Below the pieces are notes generated by a model. It worked only from the letters and a program-made list of their open reading frames with translations. It had not been told where the DNA came from and did no database searches. 64,000 nt of DNA, taken from positions 356,655 to 420,654 of the forward strand of contig WFMF01000001.1 of the NCBI GenBank assembly GCA_011033025.1, written 5' to 3'. A program made the translations under genes and the position numbers. Below, piece by piece: positions 1 through 11,604 of this stretch (positions are counted from its first letter, which is position 1; each line of letters begins with the position of its first letter). The stretch comes from Beroe forskalii (lineage: Eukaryota; Ctenophora; Nuda; Beroida; Beroidae).

Positions 1-200
1 TCTATGAGTATCCATGGCAAATCTATAAGTAATAAGTATCCATGGCAAATCTATGAGTATCCAAGGCAAATCTATATGAGTATCCATGGCAAATCTATGA
101 GTATCCATGGCAAATCTACGAGTATCCATGGCGAATCTATGATCATCCATGGCAAATCTATGAGTATCCATGGCAAATCTATGAGTGTCCATGGTCCGTT
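1..200. repeat. 21-bp minisatellite, truncated by the window edge
   Basis: About nine units of a 21-bp motif built on TATGAGTATCCATGGCAAAT run from the window start to about 200. Because 21 is a multiple of three, one forward frame is open across most of it and reads as repeats of MSIHGKS, with a run of out-of-phase units near 30-75. The reading frame ends at 237. No flanking domain supports a gene, so I treat it as a minisatellite that happens to be open. It may continue upstream of the window. Confidence 0.8.
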
Positions 201-240
201 CATTCTGGAGGAGTTTAATAACCTGAATCCGTTGTGACTG

Positions 241-894
241 AATTCGCACTTGTAGTGGTGTTTGGTGAAGAGACAGGCGCCTTTGCACTTTCAGTCTTAT
301 CAATGGGAGAAGATACGGTAGCTGAGCGCAGCCCACGGCCAAAATAACAGTTAATAACATAACGCACACGAGCAACAAATATATGGTATTGAAATCAGGA
401 ATGAAAGTTCTAGCTGTTATAATACGTTAACAATATTAATGATGAGTTAATGAAATGGGTAGTACTGTCTCTGTGTCTCAATGTTTAATATCATTTTCAC
501 GAAAACCTATCCACGTGGTTCGAGTGACCTTATAAAAATAATCTGCTAAAAGTCCACTTTTACTTATTGTCCACCTTTTGAAGACACCTATGTGGAATAA
601 ATATCGTTTTTGTATTAATAAATTACTACCTACTCCTCTTCACGAGTTCAATAGACCTATTCCGTACTAAACCCACGATTTGTAGCACAAGTATCATACG
701 AAATACACATACCACAATGCACGTCAATACTGCTTCACCACAGACAATTCTTAGCTTTTATCTGTTAGATGAGTGTCATGTGTTTGAATTTAGATAATGC
801 ACTATGACCCTTCGACCTGAATCAGTTTAATTATAATTATATTGTAATAATTTAATGAATTACTGACAATTTACTTCCCAAATTGAGGTTGAAA
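241..894. other. No gene seen; AT-rich 5' flank of the transglutaminase exons
   Basis: No coding exon, RNA gene or clear repeat is visible here. It is the presumed promoter, 5' UTR or upstream intron of the exon starting at 895. Confidence 0.4.
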
Positions 895-3779
895 ATGACA
901 ACAGATGCTCAGGAGATTATAGACATTGACTCTGATGGATCTGATTGCAACGAGGAGGACTCGGAGTTCAACACGTTTGAGTCGAGTGCCACGTACCACA
1001 AGGACTCCCGGAGTAACTTCTTCACGCGACTCAGCAACACAGTGCGGGATGACGAGGAAGCACCGGATAAGATCTGGGTGCACTCCGTGGACTGGCAGAT
1101 CAAGGAGAACAAGGCCCTCCACCACACCGACCAGTACGACAACAAGAGGCTGATTCTGAGGAGGGGCATGGAGTTCACTATCAAGCTAAAGTTTGATAAG
1201 GAGTTCAATGAGGCAAAGCACTGTGTCACTTTCAATTTCTACATTGGGGATAAGCCCAGCATCAGTGAGTTGTGATAGTTATAAGCCCAGCATCAGTGAG
1301 TAGTGATAGTTATAAGCCCAGCATCAGTGAGTAATGATAGTTATAAGCCCAGCATCAGTGAGTAATGATAGTTATAAGCCCAGCATCAGTGAGTAATGAT
1401 AGTTATAAGCCCAGCATCAGTGAGTAGTGATAGTTATAAGCCCAGCATCAGTGAGTAGTGATAGTTATAAGCCCAGCATCAGTGAGTAGTGATAGTTATA
1501 AGCCCAGCATCAGTGAGTAGTGATAGTTATAAGCCCAGCATCAGTGAGTAGTGATAGTTATAAGCCCAGCATCATAGATAGTTATAGTGAGTAGTGATAG
1601 CATCAGTGAGTAGTGATAGTTATAAGCCCAGCATCAGTGAGTAGTGATAGTTATAAGCCCAGCATCAGTGAGTAGTGATAGTTATAAGCCCAGCATCAGT
1701 GAGTAGTGATAGTTATAAGCCCAGCATCAGTGAGTAATGATAGTTATAAGCCCAGCATCAGTGAGTAGTGATAGTTATAAGCCCAGCATCAGTGAGTAGT
1801 GATAGTTATAAGCCCAGCATCAGTGAGTAGTGATAGTTATAAGCCCAGCATCAGTGAGTAGTGATAGTTATAAGCCCAGCATCAGTGAGTAGTGATAGTT
1901 ATAAGCCCAGCATCAGTGAGTAGTAGTGATAGTTATAAGCCCAGCATCAGTGAGTAGTGATAGTTATAAGCCCAGCATCAGTGAGTAGTGATAGTTATAA
2001 GCCCAGCATCAGTGAGTAATGATAGTTATAAGCCCAGCATCAGTGAGTAGTGATAGTTATAAGTTCAGCATCAGTGAGTAGTGATAGTTATAAGCCCAGC
2101 ATCAGTGAGTAATGATAGTTATAAGCCCAGCATCAGTGAGTAGTGATAGTTATAAGCCCAGCATCAGTGAGTAGTGATAGTTATAAGCCCAGCATCAGTG
2201 AGTAGTGATAGTTATAAGCCCAGCATCAGTGAGTAGTGATAGTAAGCATCAGTGAGTAGTGATAGTTATAAAGCCCAGCATCAGTGAGTAGTGATAGTTA
2301 TAAGCCCAGCATCAGTGAGTAGTGATAGTTATAAGCCCAGCATCAGTGAGTAATGATAGTTATGGGCCCAGCATCAGTGAGTAGTGATAGTTATAAGCCC
2401 AGCATCAGTGAGTAGTGATAGTTATAAGCCCAGCATCAGTGAGTAGTGATAGTTATAAGCCCAGCATCAGTGAGTAGTGATAGTTATAAGCCCAGCATCA
2501 GTGAGTAGTGATAGTTATAAGCCCAGCATCAGTGAGTAATGATAGTTATAAGCCCAGCATCAGTGAGTAGTGATAGTTATAAGCCCAGCATCAGTGAGTA
2601 GTGATAGTTATAAGCCCAGCATCAGTGAGTAGTGATAGTTATAAGCCCAGCATCAGTGAGTAGTGATAGTTATAAGCCCAGCATCAGTGAGTAGTGATAG
2701 TTATAAGCCCAGCATCAGTGAGTAATGATAGTTTGTCAGCCAGTGAGTAAATGATAGTGAGTAATGATAGTGAGTAGTGATAGTTATAAGCCCAGCATCA
2801 GTGAGTAGTGATAGTTATAAGCCCAGCATCAGTGAGAGTGATAGTTATAAGCCCAGCATCAGTGAGTAGTGATAGTTATAAGCCCAGCATCAGTGAGTAG
2901 TGATAGTTATAAGCCCAGCATCAGTGAGTAATGATAGTTATAAGCCCAGCATCAGTGAGTTGTGATGGTTATAAGCCCAGCATCAGTGAGTAGTGATAGT
3001 TATAAGCCCAGCATCAGTGAGTAGTGATAGTTATAAGCCCAGCATCAGTGAGTAGTGATAGTTATAAGCCCAGCATCAGTGAGTAGTGATAGTTATAAGC
3101 CCAGCATCAGTGAGTAGTGATAGTTATAAGCCCAGCATCAGTGAGTAGTGATAGTTATAAGCCCAGCATCAGTGAGTAGTGATAGTTATAAGCCCAGAAT
3201 CAGTGAGTAGTGATAGTTATAAGCCCAGCATCAGTGAGTAGTGATAGTTCCTTGCGATGGGTGAAGACGGGCTTCAATTACTCGCTTATTTACTCTGGCC
3301 ACTGGTACAATGCTGTGACGAATATTACTCTACAATTCTTAATTATTTAATTAGGGGAGGGGTCGAAATAAGCGTACTGGGATGGGGATTTGAAAATAAC
3401 TGTTACCTGTTAACAGGAGCTACCAAATAAGTGCACTAGTGTACACAAAATAAAAACCGCCTTATCTTTTTCATCTAACTTATTACTACTAACCTAAATT
3501 TTGAATACATCGATTTTGCAAATACATACTACTATAAGGTACTGCAAGTTAAATTTTATTTTTCACTGAATTGATCTATTGCAAACTGATAACAGTCTTG
3601 ATAAGTCCTAACGAGATTTTAATCTTCAGTATTTTCCAGGTAAAGGAACGCTGCAAACTCTTCACAAATCTGAGAAACTCAAGAACAGCGAGTGGGGCTA
3701 CAAGATCAATAAGATCGAAGGAGACGAAGTGAGTCTGTCCCTGATAACATCGCACAGCACGCCCGTCGGTTACTACAAG
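895..3779 (+). CDS. Transglutaminase N-terminal domain, two exons (partial gene)
   Basis: Exon 895-1264 encodes an acidic leader (MTTDAQEIIDIDSDGSD) and then the start of a transglutaminase N domain (VDWQIKENKALHHTDQY, LILRRGMEFTIKLKF). Exon 3640-3779 continues it (GTLQTLHKSEKL, SEWGYKINKIEGDEVSL, TPVGYYK). The join is exact: exon 1 ends ATCA before GTGAGT, exon 2 starts GT after TTTTCCAG, giving an in-frame S-K-G-T. Exon 2 ends AAG before GTAAGC in phase 0. This domain precedes the papain-like core in factor XIII A-type transglutaminases. No core exon with the catalytic Cys-Trp motif is visible before the Mind bomb exons at 5920. The gene is therefore truncated, rearranged or misassembled, or it joins the next exon (see findings). 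The first ATG of the frame is at 895; an upstream coding exon is possible. The intron holds a 2-kb donor-site minisatellite. Confidence 0.72.
1257..3249 (+). repeat. 31-bp minisatellite of about 64 units, each carrying a 5' splice site
   Basis: A 31-bp unit is repeated with few changes from the last bases of the preceding exon to 3249. Its core ATAAGCCCAGCATCAGTGAGT equals the exon's final 15 bases followed by its GTGAGT donor. Variants include GTGAGTAA for GTGAGTAG, and short insertions or deletions occur near 1570, 1920, 2245, 2735 and 2835. Every unit thus repeats exon end plus donor. 31 is not a multiple of three, so use of a downstream donor would usually shift the frame. Confidence 0.95.
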
Positions 3780-5919
3780 GTAAGCAAACGCGACCGATTT
3801 TCATTTCTCGTGCAAATTCAGTTGCGGTTTTTGGTTGGCAAAAAAAGCCCCGGGGAACCGGAATTTTTGGGTTTTGGGTTTAAACCCACGGGGTCCCCAA
3901 ACGGTAAATACGAACTTAAGAAATTTTTAAGTTTTCGTTTTGTGTTCCCATTAGGTTTAAATTGTAAAAATTAACTTTCGTAAACGGGTATGAGGCATTG
4001 AGGCACTAACATCACATTTGGGAGTAGTCGAAGCTAGATCTTTATGTATCATATGTTTTACATTTCTTCTTTGGGATGTTAGGTGTATATATAAAGTGTT
4101 ACTTTCCACAAATCGCTACAAATGTTTCATTTTCTTGTAGAGATCGCTTATTCGACAATTATCTCATTACTCCAGGCATTTCATTGGAGCTGTTCAATCA
4201 CATTTCTTCCCTTATTTCGATGCTATTTTACGATTGGCTCTGTGCCTATTTGAATACTTATTCAAGTATTCAAGTAGGAGATAGCAACAATTGATGATGA
4301 AAACAACAACGCCTGCAATTTTTGAATTATTGACCTTCAAAAGAAATGAAGTTTTGGATAATTTGACTTTTGATTTGACTGTATCATTGACATAAGCTCT
4401 GGTGTACAATGAATAAATTAATCTCTGAAACGTATTGTCATCCGATCAGTGACCAGGAGATACCATTCTACTCAAGTCCAAGTTTCAGTGTTATCCTGAT
4501 AGCGTTATCCTGATAGTATCTAGTGAAGTGACAAAGCTAAAACTGAAACCTGTGATACCATCATCACGCCCTTCCCAGTTCCCTGTACTCACCTATAGTG
4601 AGTCACTGGAAAGAAGAGACTTATTTGGGTGTTCCATCACACCTTTGTCCAGTTCTTGAATCAATGAAGGGAAATTCGATGAGTGAATACCTTATCATCA
4701 GCTGTTTTTCAATTCTCGGGCCTAATCTTAATTCTGCTGTTTTCAAATTTTAGAATGTAGATTATACACATCAAAACTTCAACAAAACAAGGCATAGGTG
4801 TCCACTATAATAATCGGCACCATCTAAAGAATCAAAATGTTTCGATGTACATTGTTGTACAATGTATCGATTTAAATTTCAAATTATACTCTGACACCAG
4901 CTACATATTAAATTCCTTTATCTGACTAATCAATCAGTAATGAGTTATCTTCTTTGCGTCCTTAGTCCTTACCCAGACATGAAATACTCAGCTTCTCAAT
5001 ATTCCCGTCTACCATGAACTAAAAAGTAGTGATAGTAAGAACCCTGTAGTCGGTGGTGTTAGCTAGCTATTATTATTATTAGGCTGCCAATTCTCTTGAG
5101 GGTTATACTAATCAGAGTAACAGTGTAGTAACCATGGTAACCATGTTGAGCAGTTTAACAGGTACCTTGCTAAAGTGTGAAATCATATAGTCCAGACAGG
5201 TATTTTGCATCGTTCACATTCCAAACCTTGTTTGCTCCATTCCACGATGAAACTTTGGATGCATGAATAACGTAAGACAGGAGGTTACGTTATTCGTGTA
5301 TTAGTATAGGGTTTCAACCTCAAATTTCCCAGACTAGCTTACTCTCACTTAACAGTGTGATTATTTCATCTTTCCAGAAAATTTGGAAATAATATTAAAG
5401 GAATTAGGAGGGGCTATTTCAAGACAGGATTTTGTGTGGAATCTTTCCACTTCTCATATAAATCTGCTAGCAATGTCAGGCAATTCCAGTAACCAGATAC
5501 CAATCTGGCTGAGGAGGAGCATCAATGATGTATTGTAATAAATTCGTAGCTTATAAGAGGCCCTATTTCATGTCACAGAAATGCTATTATTCGATCTCAA
5601 TTCGATTGGAATAGTTTCAAAACGGTAGTCAGATGCAAGTTGTGACTTTCAACCGCAACCGGATGAAGCAAAGTGGACGGTTTGCCAGAATACCCAATTC
5701 TTCCCTATTGATTGGCTCCGGTTGGCTCAATATTCCATATGCCCTGGCAAATGTCGCAATTACTCAATGTCAATTTTGACATTTTTGCAGTACAAATAGA
5801 ATCTTTTCTCCAGGCAACTGGATAGGAATGTAAGAGCGAGCGCCGATACGAGGCTTCTTGTAAGTACCTCTCATCTAGGAGAATGTTGCTCCCCTTATCT
5901 AATCCTAACCCCACGTGAG
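3780..5919. other. 2.1 kb with no gene recognised
   Basis: I searched this stretch on both strands for transglutaminase core exons and for the upstream ankyrin, SH3-like or Mib/HERC2 exons of Mind bomb and found none. It holds only short, uncharacteristic open frames. It is either intron or the junction between two truncated genes. Confidence 0.45.
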
Positions 5920-8900
5920 GTTGATGCAAGAGACGAGGAGGGAGACACTGCCCTTCACTTAGCTCTTGTCAGACAAAGTGTTAGCACTGACAGCAGTGCT
6001 TCAGACACCATGGCACGGGTAAGGGGCAAGTTGTAGTTATGTCTTGTTACTAAGATTTGTCTATAATGGGAAGTTCAAGGTTTAGCCATATTCAGTCTAT
6101 TGTGAAAGATGCGCCATATTGATGGCTTGATCTGAATAATAAGAATTCTCATTCACATAGCTGCCGAACTGCCCTCCTTTTGGGAGGGCGCCCTCCCATG
6201 CCCTCCATTTGCCCTCCTTTCGGACCTTGCCCACCTTTTTGGAGGGCAAATCTGAAAATTTACCTAAAATTCTGATAATTTACTCACAATTCTGAAAATT
6301 TACCTAATATGCACTATCTCGGATCACATTTTTAGTCGTTCCTTAAAAAAAGTTCGCCATTTTTTGAAAATTTACTTACCAAGCACTATCTCGGATCAAT
6401 TTTGAAAATTTACCTATCAAGCACTATCTCGAATCAATTTTGAAAATTTACCTACTTAACATCCTTAAAATTTATGTATAATTCACCGAAAAATCTAAAA
6501 TTTACCTAAAATTCTGAAAATTTACCTACAAATGTGAAAATTTACCTAATAAGCACTATCTCGGATTCAATTTTTAGGCGACGTCCAAAAAAAAAGAAAA
6601 AAGAAAAGGTCGCCATATATTTTCTCAAATACACCCACAGAAATTGCCCTCCCTTCAACGCTATTTGCCCTCCCGAATGGGGCAAAAAAGTGCCCTCCCA
6701 AAAGATTTTGAAGAGTCGGCAGCTATGCTCATTCAATGCCACTCAAGAAGACTGCACCTTAAATCCCATCATCCACAGATTAGAACTCACCTGGGCATGG
6801 AGAACAGCGACGGAAACACGGGAGAAGCTATAGCGTGTTTCCTAGCCCAGGCAGGGGCATCGCTCATCATTGCCAACAACAAGAACAAGACCCCATTAGA
6901 CTTGTGTGCAGACCCCAAACTCAGAACAATACTGCAGGACTACTCCAGAAAATACAGAGAACGGTGAGTTACTACTACAAGACCATATTATATGGGTTGG
7001 CTCCAAGCTTATCAAGTCTTATTAATTCTTTGAAATGAAATTATGATTCAACCTGTATGCTAGACTTAAAATCATCGTGTTTGATTCAATATAAATCTGA
7101 ATTCACAATAGTATTACGAAATTACGAATAATTATTAACACAAATATATCAAACAAAACTAAGAATTTCCAGTTTTCTTCATCTCGTTCTTGCTCCGCCT
7201 CCTCTGGTTCTGAAACCAATCATCGTGTTTGATTCAATATAAATCTGAATTCACAATAGTATTACGAAATTACGAATAATTATTAACACAAATATATCAA
7301 ACAAAACTAAGAATTTCCAGTTTTCTTCATCTCGTTCTTGCTCCGCCTCCTCTGGTTCTGAAACCAATCATCGTGTTTGATTCAATATAAATCTGAATTC
7401 ACAATAGTATTACGAAATTACGAATAATTATTAACACAAATATATCAAAACAAAACTAAGAATTTCCAGTTTTCTTCATCTCGTTCTTGCTCCGCCTCCT
7501 CTGGTTCTGAAACCAATACATGACAGTTTTCACTGGTAGTCCTGTCTCTCTGCTTAGCGCACTCCTTTCTTCCCAGGATAAGTAGGGGTTTCTTCCAAAC
7601 TGTGTCTTCAGAATACCCAGCTGAAGGTCCGAGATGGCATGCCTTCTGCCATTCTGTGAGGTGGAGATACTTGGAGTGGAGTCAGGAGGGGAAGAGGATG
7701 AGTAGGTTAAATGGGAGTCGTTTGAGCGGGAGTAAGGGGAGGTGGATTTCTTCTTGTGGGAGGAGGGAGATATCTTCTTGATGTGGTGATGCTGGGTTGT
7801 CTGGAGAGAGGTGATAACGTCAGAAGGTAGAGTGGTGTCAGCAGGGGACTTGGTGTCAGGAGGGGACTTGGTGTCAGGAGGAGGCGTTGTATAACTCAGT
7901 GGAATGGTGTCAACAGCAGGGTTAGGTGAGGGAGTGGTGTCAACAGGGCTGTAGGGTCTTCTCTCCTGTTTGATGTCTGAAGCAGGAATGTGCGGTGGTG
8001 TAGTATCAGGGGATGTCTGATGAGAAGCAGGATTCTGTCTGATTGGAGTACAGCTGACATCAGGAGAGTTTCTTCTGGTGAGAGGAGCTAGTCGGTAGGA
8101 TGACGTCACATTGCAGGATGTCACAGGGTGACTTGATGATGTCACTCTGACAGGTGGAGGGGTTAGATCAGGGAGCAAGATCTTGAGTTCTGGTTTGAGG
8201 AAGATGATGGGTTTAGAAGGGTCACTGAGCAGGGTTACTCCAGACAAGTAGAGAGGGTCCACTAAAGGAGGGTTGCAAGGTTCAAACTTCATCTTGTAGT
8301 TGAGTTAAGAGAGGAACTGTAGTTGGAAGTGATACTTCCAACTATCACTTCCACTTTATATATATGTCTAACATGGAAGGAGTGCTAACAAGGGTGGTCC
8401 AATGACACCACAGTCACGTGACATCGTTATGCTTCTCTCACGCGCAGACAAGCTGGTGGGTGTTCTTGTCACGTGACTTAATGCTGATCACGTGACGTCA
8501 CGGCTCATCGGATCCTGTTAGGTGTGGGAATAATGGGGTTGTCTGGGAGCGCCTGTCAGGTGATGAGATCCAATCTCTTAAACTGATGGGAGTTTTCCTA
8601 TCAGTTCAGATGCGATCCAATCAAGTATCAAAATTAAGTTGGATCTGTGAATTCAAAGTCATTGAGACAGGGAAAACTTTCCTTCTTAGCTACTTATTTG
8701 AAATAGTACAAGAAACAAAGTTACAATCCCACTTGATATTTAAATCACACAGGGTAAAAGAAGGTGAGTTAACACCCAACTATCACCCTTATTAGGTATT
8801 CTCTCAGGGTAGAGGAAAGCGAGTTAGCGGCCGGGGTGGCGCCCCCAGACACCCTTTGTACGTTGTGCGAGGAAGCTAAAGCAAACCTGGAGTTCGGACC

Positions 8901-10689
8901 GTGTGGGCACGTGATCATGTGTGCCAAGTGCGGGGAACGCATTAAGAAATGTTTGGAATGCAAACAGATCGTGGAAAGTAGGAAGATCATCGATAATGAT
9001 CCACAGGTTTTCGATCGTTTCAAGATTTCTAGTTGAGTTGACAAACATTCATTTCTTACGCTCAATTCTATCGGGAGTAACTTATTTCTCTTGGTTCGTG
9101 TGCAACTTCTGATTTTTAATCCAGTCATAACAAACAAACATTGAATGTTCAACGTCAGCTGACATTTCTTAATTTCGGAATTCAATTACCAGTTTTATAT
9201 CTCTCAGGTATGCATGATCTGCTCAAACGACACCGCTGAGGTAGTATTCCAGCCTTGCGGGCACAAAGTCTCTTGCTCAGGTATGTCAAACCTTCAGGTA
9301 TGCGGGAATTAAGAGTAATTAAGTTAAGTTATTAAGAATTCTGATCAATGGCGAATAGTTATCATGATGTGGCTCATTGATAGATAAATCTCAAGTGTTC
9401 ATAATTCTACCTGCAAGTTCTAGCCTTAACTAAAGCGTAAGGATGATTGTTTCCCAATTGAGAGTTTCCCACGGCTGTTTAATTTGCTAATTCCTACAGC
9501 TGCACACTGCGCGGCTCAATAAACCAAAATATTTCAGCATTTGCGCGCGACCTTTCTATCGAAAGTACCTAAATCATAAACAGCCAGTACGATTACACGT
9601 ACGTTTCGAGTGCGCAAATTACAGATTTGATGATAAATGTGCTAAATCAATAAATAGATTTTCTTTTCAGCCTGTGCCAGACGAACGAAAAAGTGTATCG
9701 CTTGCAAAGCTGTCATATCGAAGAAAACAGGACTTAAGAAATGTAAGTCAGAGTTTACACATCCAGACGTCCTTGTCCAGCACTCGTAAAATCTAAAAAA
9801 TGCTGATTTAACTGTATTGAAGTTATTACAACTACAGTATAGCATGTAACTTAACCCGAATGTATAAATGTACAATGAATACATACACAGTACAAGCAAT
9901 AACTTGTCACACTAACTCATTCCCCTGATCTAAGGTGTGTGACGTTAAAATAATTCGTATTCATGCAGGTGAGTACATTTCTATAAGTGTGGCCTGTGCG
10001 TGTGTGCGTATGTATGAATACAACTTCATAATAACTTCAATACAGTAATGCTCAAGCTTCTTAGCGGTGTCCCTTGCAACTGTGTATGCTATGTTCATCT
10101 TTCTATACGTATTGTCATGTATCAATGGAACACAACTATAAAACCCCTGTTGTTTGTCCTTTTGCATGAGTATAATAAGGCTTCTTGCATCGTTATGTTC
10201 AGTCTATTGGTCTGACTGCTATTTTCATTTAATACAAAATTACATATGATATGCCTTTGTAAGGCTTTTCAGCGTAAGCATGCTCTTAATTTTACTTTTT
10301 ATTAGACTTGCTTGAGTCTAGAGTTCAGACATCTGTAAATTTAGTGTCAAATGAACTTACGTTTAATACAAGATAATTTTGTTGGAGCCGTTACTTTGAC
10401 CAATGATTAACAACAGCCCGAACCTGGCTTATAATGTAGCGTGACATATCCTGGTTCTCCCTTTTAACCAGACACCAATATTCCAGGTAAAACGAGCACA
10501 TCAGAGTCAGAAAGTCCGGGTGAAGCGGATCCTGGGACGGGCGAGGACGCCAACTGTGGGATTTGTCTGGAAAACCCCAAGAACGTGGCCTTCATGTGCG
10601 GACACAGGGTGTGCGACAAGTGCGCGCCACAGCTTAGGGACTGTCCCATGTGCAGAGTCAAAATAACCCATACCATCAGGCTCTACTAA
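5920..10689 (+). CDS. MIB1: Mind bomb E3 ubiquitin ligase, 3' part (ankyrin end plus three RING fingers)
   Basis: Six exons join in frame: 5920-6018, 6779-6963, 8808-9006, 9208-9280, 9671-9742, 10487-10689. The first two carry ankyrin repeats (EEGDTALHLALVRQ; GEAIACFLAQAGASLIIANN, KTPLDLC). Then come three C-terminal RINGs: CTLCEEAKANLEFGPCGHV with KKCLECKQIVESRK; VCMICSNDTAEVVFQPCGHK with KKCIACKAVISKK; and CGICLENPKNVAFMCGHRVC with CPMCRVKITHTIRLY, followed by TAA. Three RINGs is the MIB1 arrangement (MIB2 has two). The family ubiquitinates the tails of Delta/Jagged Notch ligands to drive their endocytosis; RING3 recruits E2. The N-terminal Mib/HERC2, ZZ and substrate-binding domains are absent from the window. 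The donor after 9006 (GTTTTC) is weak. Intron 2 contains the foldback element at 6156 (ending just upstream, in intron 1) and intron 2 the antisense homeobox gene at 7456. Confidence 0.85.
6156..6727. mobile_element. 572-bp foldback/MITE-like element
   Basis: Bounded by a 12-bp inverted repeat, CATAGCTGCCGA at 6156-6167 and its complement at 6716-6727. Inside lie GCCCTCC/GGAGGGC clusters at both ends and about ten tandem copies of a TCTGAAAATTTACCTAA-like motif at 6240-6560. No coding capacity is seen. It ends only about 50 bp upstream of the Mind bomb exon at 6779. Confidence 0.6.
7071..7517. repeat. Three 148-bp tandem copies of the homeobox gene 3' end
   Basis: Units start at 7071, 7219 and 7367 with a strict 148-bp period. 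Each holds the same 3' UTR and, on the reverse strand, the last codons of homeodomain helix 3 through the stop. Only the unit from 7367 continues into the intact gene. The other two are detached 3' ends. Copies are almost identical, so the event looks recent or an assembly artefact. Confidence 0.92.
7456..8292 (-). CDS. Intronless homeodomain protein, copy 1
   Basis: 278 residues starting MKFEPCNPPLVDPLYLSG, the same start as the paralog at 46989. The middle 150 residues are Pro/Ser/Thr-rich with repeated short motifs around DTKSPPDT. A C-terminal homeodomain covers the last 65 or so residues. Counting from W48, the hallmark positions fit: L16, F20, Y25, W48, F49, Q50, N51, R53. Position 52 is Q in the segment WFQNQRRRSKN, where R is usual. 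It presumably binds DNA in the nucleus. I cannot place it in a named class; it looks divergent, PRD/NK-like. It lies antisense inside a Mind bomb intron and has E-box and TATA sequences just upstream that match its paralog's. Confidence 0.85.
   Translation of the reverse strand: MKFEPCNPPLVDPLYLSGVTLLSDPSKPIIFLKPELKILLPDLTPPPVRVTSSSHPVTSCNVTSSYRLAPLTRRNSPDVSCTPIRQNPASHQTSPDTTPPHIPASDIKQERRPYSPVDTTPSPNPAVDTIPLSYTTPPPDTKSPPDTKSPADTTLPSDVITSLQTTQHHHIKKISPSSHKKKSTSPYSRSNDSHLTYSSSSPPDSTPSISTSQNGRRHAISDLQLGILKTQFGRNPYLSWEERSALSRETGLPVKTVMYWFQNQRRRSKNEMKKTGNS
8350..8500 (-). promoter_or_regulatory. Homeobox copy 1 promoter: TATA and three CACGTG sites
   Basis: On the reverse strand a TATATATAAA box lies at about 8355-8364, some 60 bp upstream of the ATG. 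CACGTG E-boxes sit at 8415-8420, 8470-8475 and 8489-8494, the last joined to a CRE-like TGACGTCA. Flanking text such as CACCCTTGTTAGCACTCC is shared with the paralog's promoter at 46770-46924. Confidence 0.65.
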
Positions 10690-11604
10690 TAGCTGTGTGA
10701 TCATCCCAATTGTGAAGGCTGTATTTACAGAGGAGTGAGATTAAACCCATTATATCAGGATTTATTGGCAGAAGTGCCGAAATAGAGCACAGGTTAAATA
10801 TAGACGAATATGAAAACGATATTAAATTGACAATTGTTGTTGGCCAGAGTTATCGAGTTTGAGCCTGTCTAATATCAGAATTGATATGTGATAATTAGGT
10901 CACTATATCACAGTTTGTAAACCTTTAAATTTATGAATATTCCATCATTGCCATGTTTTGCCTTCCAAAACCCCTTCAAGAAAAATTCCCAAAAGCGAAA
11001 ATGGCTGATGCTTTTTTTCTAATTGCATAAATAAATCAATTTATTGAAATTGAAATAAATCAATTTATTGAAATTACTGATTACACGATTGTAAATAAGT
11101 AGCTTATGAAACATTTGAAGTTTAATGATTTAAAAGTTTTCACATTCTGATACGCAGAAACGATGCTTGCTGTTAAAGATGACTATCACAGAATGCCCTG
11201 TTGTACATTTTTTCAATTAACATTCCTGATTCCTATACTTGTTGTAGGAAGACAAGATATCTTGTTCGAATATATTTTCTTTTCCAAAATTAATTTGAAT
11301 GTCAATTTTGGAAGACTATGAAAGTAAACATGAGTCGACTTATTGCAGCAATGAGGAGAATTATATTGTTTTGCTTTTCAGTTTTGTAACCCCATAGATG
11401 ATTATTTTTTCTTGGAATATGACATTGAAATTCCAAATTTATTTGATATTCAATTCTATATTGATTAGAGCTATTGACTCTAATTGCTAATTCTAAAGTT
11501 AAATAAACTTAGATATATACTTGTCTGTATTTTGTCTGTAAATGTGAAGTGAGCTCGATTGTATCGCCCATAACATTAACTGTGCACAATGCAACAGTAG
11601 ATCA
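10690..11604. other. No gene seen; 3' flank of Mind bomb
   Basis: AT-rich sequence. A short direct repeat of AAATAAATCAATTTATTGAAATT occurs at 11027-11075. I see no coding or RNA feature. Confidence 0.4.

Noticed and set aside
1257-3249. CRISPR-like array
   Set aside because: Units are contiguous and nearly identical with no unique spacers, and the locus is a eukaryotic intron; it is a minisatellite.
3729-3974. Open frame running past transglutaminase exon 2
   Set aside because: It crosses the GTAAGC donor at 3780 and is in a different frame from the domain.
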